From: Hofstenia miamia
Taxonomy: Eukaryota; Xenacoelomorpha; Acoela
Assembly: GCA_004352715.1 (NCBI GenBank)
Contig: SCFE01000086.1
Coordinates: 84,325-148,324 of the forward strand
Reading direction: 5' to 3'
Length of the DNA stretch: 64,000 nucleotides
Position 1 is the first letter of the stretch, and the number at the start of each line of letters is the position of its first letter. The translations under genes were made by a program, and so were the position numbers. Below are positions 49,583-59,295 of the stretch, piece by piece. The notes beneath the pieces were generated by a model, which was not told the origin of the DNA, searched no databases, and saw only the letters and a program-made list of their open reading frames with translations.

Positions 49583-50299
49583 TTTGGAATATGGATAAGC
49601 ACTTGCATCAACTGTACACTTCGTTAAAATCGTCAGCGAGTTTTGGTGGAATTAATGAACTATATCATAAAGCTAAATTGAAATTTCCGAAAATTACCCT
49701 GCAAAATGTGAAAAACTTTCTAGCAACAAGTGATGTATATACAACACACAAGAGAGCTGTGAGGAAATTTCCCCGTCAACGTGTTATTGCATTTGGAATT
49801 GATGAAATTTGGACTATGGACTTAGCGGTGGTGGAATCTCTAGCTTTTTACAATAGAGGAATAAAATACTTACTTGTTTGTTATGATATTTTATCTAAAA
49901 AATTCCGTGTACAGCCTTTGCGAAATAAAAAATCTAGTCATGTGTTGTCTGCTTTTAAAAAATTTAAAAACTGGCGCAATGTTAAACGAATTTGGATTGA
50001 TCGTGGAAGTGAATTCAGAGGTGATTTTTTAAATTTTTGTAAAAGAAATAAAATTATATTGTATAGTACAAATTCAAACATGAAGGCTGTATGCGCAGAA
50101 AGAGCTATAAGGAGTATAAAGGAAATTCTATTTAAATATCTACAATTTACCAACAACTTTAAATATGTAGACAAGCTACAACAAATAGTTAACGTATTGA
50201 ATTCCCGTGTAAATCGTACAATTGGAATGACTCCGAATTCTGTGAGAAAAAAACACGTACCATATTTAATTGGAAAATTAATGAGTGTTAATGCATGTT
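49573..50299 (+). pseudogene. Polinton integrase copy B, 3'-truncated
   Basis: The N-terminus is complete (ATG 49573; SASFGGINELYHKAKLKFPK). Catalytic residues are Asp83 (TMDLAV), Asp143 (WIDRGSEF) and Glu176 (CAERAIRS). Homology to copy A stops at 50299, after which the frame runs 11 more codons of unrelated sequence to 50334. The C-terminal domain is lost. It carries about nine differences from copy A in about 645 aligned bases (eye count). Confidence 0.9.
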
Positions 50300-50532
50300 T
50301 TTTAATTGAGTTAAGATTATCAGCCTATCTATGATCTGCGTTAAGTTAAAATTTTTTTGAACATTTTGATTGAATTTGTAAGATCATTAAAACGACATAA
50401 TCCAGTAGTGGAAACTATCAGGTCAACCACATGACAAATGTGCGTAGGACTCTTAATCCCTAGATTTTCCAAAACTATTCACTCATTTTACGTTATAAAT
50501 TTTCAAGATAGGCGTTTGAAAACAACGAGCAT

Positions 50533-50811
50533 CATAGATGGACGCAGGTATAGTTTTTTATAACCGCATTACACCGCACCGGCAGTGAGTGGGCTCGCAA
50601 CCGCACCACATCCACGTGTCTTTTAGAAAAATTCACCCGCACCCGCAACACACCCGCTGTTTTCTAACGAAGTGGCGTCACTTCAAAAAATGTCAATCAC
50701 TGAATTTCCATTAATTGAGTGAATGATGTCAAATATGGCCACACGCATCGCACCGCAACCCGCGTAGCATTTGAAATTCAGTACCCGCACTGCATCGCAC
50801 GTCCATCTTTG
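50533..50811. mobile_element. hAT-type MITE with 8-bp TSD
   Basis: The ends CATAGATGGACG and CGTCCATCTTTG are inverted (11 of 12). The identical octamer ACGAGCAT flanks both sides (50525-50532 and 50812-50819). The interior is rich in ACCCGCAC-type repeats and has no frame. This is a non-autonomous hAT element of 279 bp in the Polinton's right flank. Confidence 0.9.
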
Positions 50812-50819
50812 ACGAGCAT

Positions 50820-51543
50820 ATTTAACTGATATATTAATCTGTCAACCCGACATGAACCGAGGTCCGGTTAAGGGTAATTTATTATCGTTATTTTGAAAGA
50901 ACGCTAACAGATTTAGAGAACAATCTAATAACTCAAACATTTGAATCTTTGGAATTCAAGAATAGGCCCAGTCTGGACTGCAACGGTATTTGCTTTACTT
51001 TGACACGCAGTATGCTACCAAAAACAGAAATCAAAAACTAGAAAAATAGAAAGTGTATGCAGAAACAATAAAATGATTATTAATTTTATGAGGTTACAAG
51101 CTGCAGAACAAACTAATATTGATAAGTTTCTAACAATGTACGACGTACTTGCATTGTTAGCTAAAAGTCAAATTTATCTAAAAGAAATTCGTGTACTGGT
51201 AATTGAAATTTGGCTGGATATTTTCCTCTATTTCATGAAGTTTTGCTGCTATTTAAATTACGAAAGAAAGCTTTGTATTTTTGGGTGGCTGTTGCGATTT
51301 TTAAGCTGAAATTACATATCTATCATTTGTGGAGTAGAGAGTTTCATTTACTTATTAATGTATCTGAAATTGCAATATAATAATTTTTAATAATGCCTTA
51401 ATCACAGTATACTCATACAGATATTTTATGTAAGGCATCACTCCTGAAATTATATTTCCCTAGGCATATACATTTTGTTACCTGTATGCGATTTACATTT
51501 TGTAGCAAATGATACAAAGATTAAATTTTTCTATACTGCTTAC
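50820..51543. other. No recognised exon
   Basis: Downstream exons of the aspartate aminotransferase gene would be expected on the minus strand here or further left. None was recognised, although a 78-codon plus-strand frame (51073-51309) exists without any domain. Confidence 0.4.
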
Positions 51544-53293
51544 CATATAATCCAAAATTCTTAGCAAAGGATTGACAAATGAAACAGTCAATGCCAAGTT
51601 CAAAAGCAGTCAAAATAGCATAAGAATCGTTCGTAACTGAACCAGAAGCTAATCCCAGATATGCAGCATCAAAGACAGGAATAAGTTTACGTTCCTAAAT
51701 TCATAGTAATTTCAATCTCAGCAGTTGCAATGCATAACAAAGCTTAATCAGCTTATTAAGTGTCACACTTTGTGAAGGAACAAAAAATCGACCGAAACTG
51801 AACCTCAATTTTCAGTAACCTAAAAACTTTACTCAATTTAAGCAATAACAAACAATAGACAGATTTTATAAATTAGCTTATGCAGCCATTTGCCCGTGTT
51901 TGTTCAGAATGCTCTAGGTAAACCTATCACACCCAATGGTGCTAATTTGCATCCCTGATGAAGAGTCCTGGCTAGCCTTTGAACAGCTATTACCATTGTG
52001 AAACAAACACATCAACTACAGTCAGAAGTCTTTGTAACTTAGGGGGCTAGAAAACAAAGTAAATATTTGCCACTGTTTCTCAAATCTATTCTATTTATAA
52101 AAGACAATTTCAACTTAATGTGAACATGATCTTTCTAAAGTCAAACTGTTTTTTTACATTTTCAATAGTTTTTCCAAGCATGTTGTGAAATTTGCAAATC
52201 CTATGATGCAGACACATCTATTGATAAACAGACTCAAACCTAATGTGGAAAATTTACAATACGATGTATTGCTGTGTCTGACGTACTTGAAAAGATTTAC
52301 TATTCATTGAAAATTTCAATTTGTCAAAAATGCTAAAATTCTCTCGATTCCTAATGTTAAGGTAATCACTCCCGGGAACAACTAAATTTAGATGTTTTTT
52401 TGCATAGATAGACCATCCGAGTCCATTGAAGCATTGAAGTACGAAAAAATAGAGGTCATGTCACCGAAGGCGCCTGTGATTGGACCTTTGCGCAACTGCA
52501 GACTCAGTGTTACAGTGCTCGGACGGATTAAGAGCGAAAATGAAAGAAAAGAGATTCCTCTTTCTTTGGTGCTTCCAGAATCCCGACATCTTAATTAGTT
52601 TTGAGTTACTCTCATAAAAAATTGAAAAATTCCAAGGTAATTTCACCTGAAAACACCTGTTATCCATTTAAGAGAACAAGCCGTTTTTCCACATTTGCAA
52701 AGAATTTTCACCAATCTTATTAGCAAATTTGAAAATTGTGAGGCAACGAAAGGTGAATTAAATCTTATTGCTAAGTCTAAAGTAGTTGAAAAAATTAGCA
52801 ATTTTTCTTTGAAAACTTCGAATGTTTTTAAAATGTTTATACAATTTTGAACCCATGGAAGCAAAAAAAAGAATTTTGATTTTTTCTTGTTTGTGAAAAA
52901 ATATCCCAACTGTTTGAGACGTTCCTTGAGCAAAGTCAGAGACACGCGGGAACCCTCGACGGGTCGGGTCGTGGATAAAGAGCGAAAATGAAAGAACAAG
53001 CTCTCTTCTATCACATGGTGCTTTGAGATTGAGCATAGCGTTAATATTTTTTGAGCTATTTACATTTATAATTTTTTTTTAGGATCATGAAAGATTTACA
53101 AAAATCCGCAGGCTTTTTAAGGTTAAGGTTAATGAAAGATCAGTCATTAGTTACAAACGTACGTGTTATAAAAATAATTTAAGATTACCCTAATAATATT
53201 GAGAATTTCATTCCATTGTAACTGTGTTGGATCAATACCAGTAGGATTGTGGCCTGAAGCCTGCAATACTACAACTGCTCCCTCTTCAGCCCA
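51544..53293 (-). CDS. Aspartate aminotransferase, two internal exons
   Basis: PLP enzyme interconverting aspartate/2-oxoglutarate and oxaloacetate/glutamate. Exons on the minus strand: 53293-53189 (35 codons, phase 0 at both ends) and 51694-51544 (50 codons plus 1 nt). Splice sites are TTTTAG|TGG, AGG|GTAATC, TTAG|GAA and ATG|GTAAGC. Exon one has HNPTGIDPTQLQW; exon two has VFDAAYLGLASG and QSFAKNFGLY. Numbering from Asn194 of the pig enzyme puts Asp222, Tyr225, Ser255 and the PLP Lys258 exactly in register (64 residues from Asn to Lys). Upstream and downstream exons were not found in the window: the right flank is filled with mariner and hAT debris and a gap, the left with the Polinton. The gene may extend outside or be broken. 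Confidence 0.88.
52500..53045. repeat. Imperfect direct repeat in the aminotransferase intron
   Basis: Sequence around GAGCGAAAATGAAAGAA and TGGTGCTT at about 52531-52580 recurs at about 52979-53025 in the same direction. The copies are diverged. Long minus-strand frames here (52643-53014) lack any domain. Confidence 0.5.
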
Positions 53294-53922
53294 CTAAAAT
53301 AAAAAGTACTTATTATATCAGTTTGCATATTTCTGCATTTGTGGAAGTGATTTTTATGGAACATGGGTTATTCACAAAAACGCTACATTAATTATTAAGA
53401 TATTAAGGTATGAGTGCAACCATATAGATCAGAGGTGCACAACTCAAGGCGAACATGTACGAGCGTAAAATACTAAAAAAAGAAACAATGTAAAAAATGG
53501 CCGTATAGTAGTCTACGTTGTCTATAGTAGTAATAAACATATGAGTTCTATAGGAGAATGGATTGTATAGAATGCTACTCGAAGGATTTAATAATTGTGT
53601 AATAAAACAGTGATTTTCCTAGCAATGCTGTTTCATTTTTAACTGCAGTATATGCATTGATTCAATTTTCTGTAAGCAGGCACGTTGCATGCACCTATAA
53701 AATTAGCCCAGCATCAGCCTTGGGTTGGGTAAACAAAATAAATGTAGAACTTTCAAAAGAACACTTCTCTGATTATTTTTTATTGGATGAAATTCTCATG
53801 AAACAACCATAGTTAATACAAATTTAGTTAAATTAAAGTATGTTATTGAAATATATGTTAAAATCGAATAATTGTTTTCAGAGCGCATGTGGACATGAAT
53901 ATTTATTATATGTAATAGGGTA
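53294..53922. other. Intergenic or intronic, no recognised exon
   Basis: The N-terminal exons of the aminotransferase would be expected here on the minus strand but were not recognised. Confidence 0.4.
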
Positions 53923-54429
53923 CAGGGTGTCCTAATCGGATGAAATTATTACGAATTTTTATCTTATATAATGTCAACTCTTCCCCCAAAATACGTATAT
54001 ATAAGTATAAATAATATTATATCAGATATATTCCAAAAATACATAATTTCATACAATTAACAATTAATCATAGGTTTATCGAATGAATATCATAAATCAT
54101 ATAGGGCCCTTATATAAATCATTATATTTGAGTAATCCTATATCAAATAAGAGCATTGTGTTTAAGAGTGTTTTTTGGAACAAATTAGACAACAAAAATG
54201 CGATTGGCATCATTCAACAGTCAATAATATCAGTGAGTTCTCCATCGTTGCCACAGCTGAGTTGAATGCGTCACCATGTTCTCGGGATGAATTCATTAGA
54301 ATTTCATGGGTCATTTCGCGAAAAGCACTTCGAACGGCCTCTCTAAATTATCCAATAGCTAAAAGATTCTGGCGACTCACGATTTCATTCACAAAATCCA
54401 GAGCACAGTGTCAGATCTGGAGGGGCCAG
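53923..54429 (-). mobile_element. Mariner-like element, truncated
   Basis: The left end CAGGGTGTCCTAATCGG follows TA, as in mariner termini. The minus strand carries a decayed transposase C-terminus (FREAVRSAFREMTHEILMN, then RTWRRIQL in another frame). The right side is cut at 54430 by a hAT terminus. Confidence 0.6.
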
Positions 54430-54878
54430 TAGGGCTGTGCGATTGTTAACATTTTTAACTCGATCGATTATCGATTCGATTGTTAAATTTTCGATCGATT
54501 TTCTATTCGATTTTCGATTATTAGTCAAAAACAGACGAAAACGTTAATTGAATAAAAATAAAAACAACAAAATAAAAAGCACATTACAATTGTCTATCAC
54601 GAAAATATTCATTTGCAGTTTCCTCTCAGGAACAGCAACATTTGAGTAGCAGCTGCCCCCAGTGACATGCGTCTTTCTGAAGCGATGTTTCCTGCATCGG
54701 ACCAAAGCCTTTCTGAAGTAACCGCTGTTGCTGGAATTGGCAACAAAACCTGTGCAACTTTAGACATAATGGGAAATCTTGCGCTGTTTTGATACCACCA
54801 AATTAACTCGTCAGTCTTCCGGTCCACTGGAGGTTCGGTAATGTAAAGCTTCCATTCTTCAACAAACGGGCGGTTTTC
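54430..54878 (-). mobile_element. hAT transposon end with transposase C-terminus
   Basis: The terminus TAGGGCTGTGCGATTG fits the TAGGGNTG-type hAT ends. An ATCGATT-rich subterminal stretch follows to about 54530. The transposase C-terminus reads toward this end on the minus strand. The rest of the element lies in the 705-N gap. Confidence 0.8.
54609..54878 (-). pseudogene. hAT transposase dimerisation domain, partial
   Basis: Open to the gap edge. Hallmark hATC residues: LIWWYQNSARFPIMSKVAQV, then LLPIPATAVTSERLWSDAGN and RRMSLGAAATQMLLFLRGN near the stop. The domain itself looks undamaged; everything upstream is in the gap, so intactness is unknown. Confidence 0.88.
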
Positions 54879-55583
54879 NNNNNNNNNNNNNNNNNNNNNN
54901 NNNNNNNNNNNNNNNNNNNNNNNNNNNNNNNNNNNNNNNNNNNNNNNNNNNNNNNNNNNNNNNNNNNNNNNNNNNNNNNNNNNNNNNNNNNNNNNNNNNN
55001 NNNNNNNNNNNNNNNNNNNNNNNNNNNNNNNNNNNNNNNNNNNNNNNNNNNNNNNNNNNNNNNNNNNNNNNNNNNNNNNNNNNNNNNNNNNNNNNNNNNN
55101 NNNNNNNNNNNNNNNNNNNNNNNNNNNNNNNNNNNNNNNNNNNNNNNNNNNNNNNNNNNNNNNNNNNNNNNNNNNNNNNNNNNNNNNNNNNNNNNNNNNN
55201 NNNNNNNNNNNNNNNNNNNNNNNNNNNNNNNNNNNNNNNNNNNNNNNNNNNNNNNNNNNNNNNNNNNNNNNNNNNNNNNNNNNNNNNNNNNNNNNNNNNN
55301 NNNNNNNNNNNNNNNNNNNNNNNNNNNNNNNNNNNNNNNNNNNNNNNNNNNNNNNNNNNNNNNNNNNNNNNNNNNNNNNNNNNNNNNNNNNNNNNNNNNN
55401 NNNNNNNNNNNNNNNNNNNNNNNNNNNNNNNNNNNNNNNNNNNNNNNNNNNNNNNNNNNNNNNNNNNNNNNNNNNNNNNNNNNNNNNNNNNNNNNNNNNN
55501 NNNNNNNNNNNNNNNNNNNNNNNNNNNNNNNNNNNNNNNNNNNNNNNNNNNNNNNNNNNNNNNNNNNNNNNNNNNNNNNNNNN
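54879..55583. other. 705-N gap
   Basis: Lies between the hAT transposase C-terminus and a reverse-oriented promoter module, so it may contain the rest of that transposase. Confidence 0.95.
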
Positions 55584-55857
55584 AAAACTAAAAAAAATGT
55601 AAGGTAATGTGGGAAATTAGGTCACATAAATAACACAAAAACTAGTAAAAGTACATGCATGACGTCAGTAAAACACCCCCGCCAATATCCACGACGTCTC
55701 AGGTCAAAGGCCACCCCTCTCGACCAATCAGAAAAAAGTGGCACGAAATGGACTCCACCTCTCGACCAATCAAAAAAAAAGTGGAACGAACTTCTGCCCA
55801 CCTCTCGACCAATCAGAAAAAAGTGGAACGAACTTCTGCCCAATTAATACTACTGGC
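55584..55857 (-). promoter_or_regulatory. Reverse copy of phased CCAAT / CRE module, best preserved
   Basis: CCAAT boxes at 55682, 55724, 55766 and 55809 (steps 42, 42, 43), the last three as GACCAATCA. A palindromic CRE lies at 55660-55667 and a TATA-like TTATTTATG (complement) near 55625. The module reads leftward, toward the hAT transposase fragment on the same strand. The outer end (CCCAATTAATACTACT) is shared with 36085-36100. Confidence 0.8.
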
Positions 55858-55928
55858 ACACATATTAAGTGCACAATTCTTCAGTCCAAAATACACATAT
55901 TGCATTTATTATAGTGCATTTGTTTTTC

Positions 55929-56169
55929 AGACACTTAATTTTTTAACAGCTCTGCTTATAACGCCATCATCATGTGAAGCTCAACGTTCCTTTTCGGCTG
56001 TAAGACATCTCAAAACTTGGCTAATATCAACCATGACCCAAAAGTAGCATAAATATATTGCAGTGTGTCACACACATTAAGACATTCTTCACTCAGCTAA
56101 AATCAATGATTTGGTGGCTTCATTTATTAACAGCACTGAAACAAGAGGAAAATTATATGGTAAACCATA
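55929..56169 (+). pseudogene. hAT (ZMYM1-like) transposase C-terminal relic
   Basis: The plus-strand frame reads LNFLTALLITPSSCEAQRSF, then SAVRHLKTWLISTMTQ, the C-terminal dimerisation motif of the hAT/zinc-finger MYM-type group. Two stops follow, with decayed continuation (NDLVASFINS) to about 56165. It is a different hAT type from the fragment at 54.6 kb. Confidence 0.75.
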
Positions 56170-56922
56170 AATTTTGATTTTGTATTTTCATTCCATATTC
56201 TAGTACAATATACATTGTATGATTTACGTTATTTTTATATCTTTTGTAATAAATTTTTATTAACATAAAATCCTATCCCCTAATCAAGAAAATAAATTGA
56301 CGCCACTGGAACTAATAATAAAAGTTGTGTTTATTACAAAGAGAATTTAATCTGACGTATTGCAAATTTAAGAAATTGTATAAAAATATAGAAGCTTGAA
56401 CGTCTTTTTAGTATCAGAAAATACTCAAAACAAATTGTAGAATTTGCATCGGGTCAGAATGCTAACAAATATATATGGGTTGGATCGCCTCCAATTTTTT
56501 CTAACAAGTTTACAGCTCAGATTAGCACTTTTTCTAGTATTAACAAATTGCTTCTCGAGTCTTGTTATACAACTGTCCTTTTAAAAGGAAAACCCTAAGC
56601 TTCGCCCTTGATTAATAGGTTGCTTCAAAGTTCATTTTTTAATATTTCCTTATTTTGAGTTACATTTGATGTTAAAAGCTAAGAGAATGCGTGAATTTCT
56701 AAATTTTTCTTGTATTTTCTATCATCATATTTCAAAGAAAATGTATTTGTAAAAAGTGGGTGGTTCACTTCAGAACATCAAACAGAAGATTTTTGAATAA
56801 CAAATGGGCGCATAATGTTTAGCAAACTTAAAATTATAAGTGCAAAAATAGATGACGCGAGACAAAACAAATATGAAATGTGCAAACACGGATACGGAAC
56901 TTGAGTATCAACACAAACGAGT
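56170..56922. other. 5' flank of BAR paralogue 2
   Basis: AT-rich DNA with no recognised gene. The promoter of the BAR gene should lie here, but no clear core motif stands out. Confidence 0.4.
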
Positions 56923-59228
56923 ATGCCGAGCTTCTTAGATAGAGCAAAACAATATGCAGGAGAAAAACTCTCCGACGCTGAAAAAACTCCATATGATGCT
57001 GAAGTCACAGAACTGTTATCTCATATTGACATCATAAAGGAATGGTCAGACAAAAATCTTAAAAAGGTAAGTTTTAAAAGTGTACATATTAAAACGTTGT
57101 TTAAGACTATAATGTTGAGAAATATCTAGTTATTACTAAACATCTATAAATTTTAGTAGATTATACTACAATCGCCAATATATAATTTTCGATTATTTAT
57201 TAGAAACTTCCGATGTTTTCTTGTCTATAACTTTGCAAGCATCAAAGAAACAGCAACTTCTCTGTAATAATCACAATAACCAATAATTGCAGTCTTAACA
57301 GTGGTCGGTTTGCAAGGGGGTGTATCGGTCACACCCCCAACCCCCCCCTTATTGAGTATAGTAAGTTTAATTATTTTTTTCGCGCTATGTACTATTTAGC
57401 TTCAACAAATGTGTTTGCTCATGACATATAAAAGAATAAATAATTAACACATCTGTTCAAAAAGGATAGTACATGCACTCTTAAAAAATTTTTGGAAGTG
57501 CATGCCCCTCCTAACTAAAATTTTTGGATCCACCACCCCCTGTTTAAGCTTATATATAGGAAGAAACAACCATAAATATTTAGTTAGAAGAGCTGGTGCA
57601 ACCAAATCCTGCACTACGAGCTGAAACTGCTCTAAACAAAAAGTTAGATAACAAGACCGTTGATCGAATGAGCACCATTGAGCACTGGGGAACAATTGTA
57701 GAAAGTACAGGCTATAACATGAAGCCCTTCATAACAGAGGAAGACTACAAATTGTACCAGCTCTATGGGGGTGCTGAAGTGAAAGTTGGCGAATGTGAGT
57801 TGAACATTTTACACATACATATATAAATATATAACCTCAGAGCTAGTTCTGTGTTAATGTGTTGAACAAATCCTAATGTTCCAATTTTTATCAAAAATGC
57901 AGTTTACAGTGGTATGTGCAAAATGTTTATTCTTGCTTAGCATGACAAGCATGCAAGGTCCACAGATAGGTCAACGTGGAAAATTACAAATTGTATTTCA
58001 AAAACAATGCAGTTTTATTCAAATGCCTCAGCATCTGTCCAAATTGCCTGCTTTCTACCGATTAGTATTAAAGAATGGCCTTACTAAATGTTTGGTGGTT
58101 CTCTGCATTCTTCAACAAGGTGGGTAGATCAGTACATTGTCTTAGATTGCACGTACACGTTCAAGAATTTGACGTTTAAGAATATTTGGAAGCTAACGAG
58201 AAATACTTTAAATCCGCAAATAACTATCCAACTACTTCATCAAGTACTTCATTTTATATTTTTCGCAATGCAATACAATTTGTAATTTCTCACTTTCACT
58301 TATCTGTGCATCTTGCATGCTTGTCATGCTAAGCAAGAATAAACACAATCCAATAACATACCACTGTAAACTGCATTTTTGATAAAAAATGGAACATTAT
58401 GATTTGTTCAACACATTAGCATAGAATTGGCTCCAAGCTGGTAATTGATGCATAATTATTCATCTCTGTATAGCGTGCACAAAGACTTTTTACAAAGCGA
58501 GTAAAAGGTAATTTTTTATAAAAGGTAATCTTTTATTTAAATAATTTCATTTACATTGAAAGGATTTTATACATGCAATATATTTTTACATGCATAGTAT
58601 ATCTGAATGTAATTAATAATTGTAATATCTACAGTCTGAAAAAATAAATTTGAAATATTATCAAAACTATAAATTTGACATGTTTTTAGAAATTGATATA
58701 TTAATTTCATTACAAGATGGCTATCAAAAATTCCAGCAATTGAAACGTTTATATTGTTCATAACTGTGTGGTGAAAGTTAATTTTACTTTAAGAATGATT
58801 CTTTAAGAATTTCTCAATTTCATTGATTTAAATGCTATTGAGCAGATATTTTATTATATTATAAATTATAATATTCAGACGGAACTAAAACACTTGGACA
58901 TTTAGCTTAAGATATTGTGATTGATATTAAGTAATTAAAACTTGTATGATATAGGTACAAGAGAAGGTCTTAACAGCATTAGTGAAAAAGTCGTGACGCC
59001 CTTAAAAGAATTTATCGCAAATAAACTGGGAGAAGTAGGAAAATCACGAAAAACTTTAGAATCACGTCGACTTGATTTGGACGTCTCCAAAAACAAATGC
59101 AAGAAGGCTAAAGAGGCCGACAAAGCAGCTGCAGAAGCTAGCCTTGCGGTACACTTTTTTACAATACACAATTTTTTGGGTTTAAATGTCAAATCATATT
59201 CGCGTTAATTATAAACATTTTATGCATG

Positions 59229-59295
<67 letters not shown>

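Larger units (their letters stand above)
41224..50299 (+). mobile_element. Polinton/Maverick, two partial same-strand copies
   Basis: Retroviral-type integrase, double-jelly-roll major capsid, adenain-like protease, penton-like minor capsid and FtsK/HerA-type packaging ATPase are diagnostic of Polinton/Maverick virus-like transposons. The left block (41224 to about 46070) runs from integrase to minor capsid. The right block (48209-50299) runs from ATPase to integrase. The two integrases are nearly identical. A hAT fragment bounded by single Ns (46692, 48208) lies between them. Protein-primed DNA polymerase B and terminal inverted repeats were not found, so the element is incomplete and several genes are broken. 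Confidence 0.93.

Noticed and set aside
52643-53014. 123-codon minus-strand frame in the aminotransferase intron
   Set aside because: The flanking exons join exactly in register without it, it overlaps a diverged direct repeat, and it has no domain.
57298-57545. Possible MITE with C-rich ends in intron 1 of BAR paralogue 2
   Set aside because: Ends look weakly inverted (CAGTGGTCGG versus CCACCCCCTG) but no target duplication could be found.
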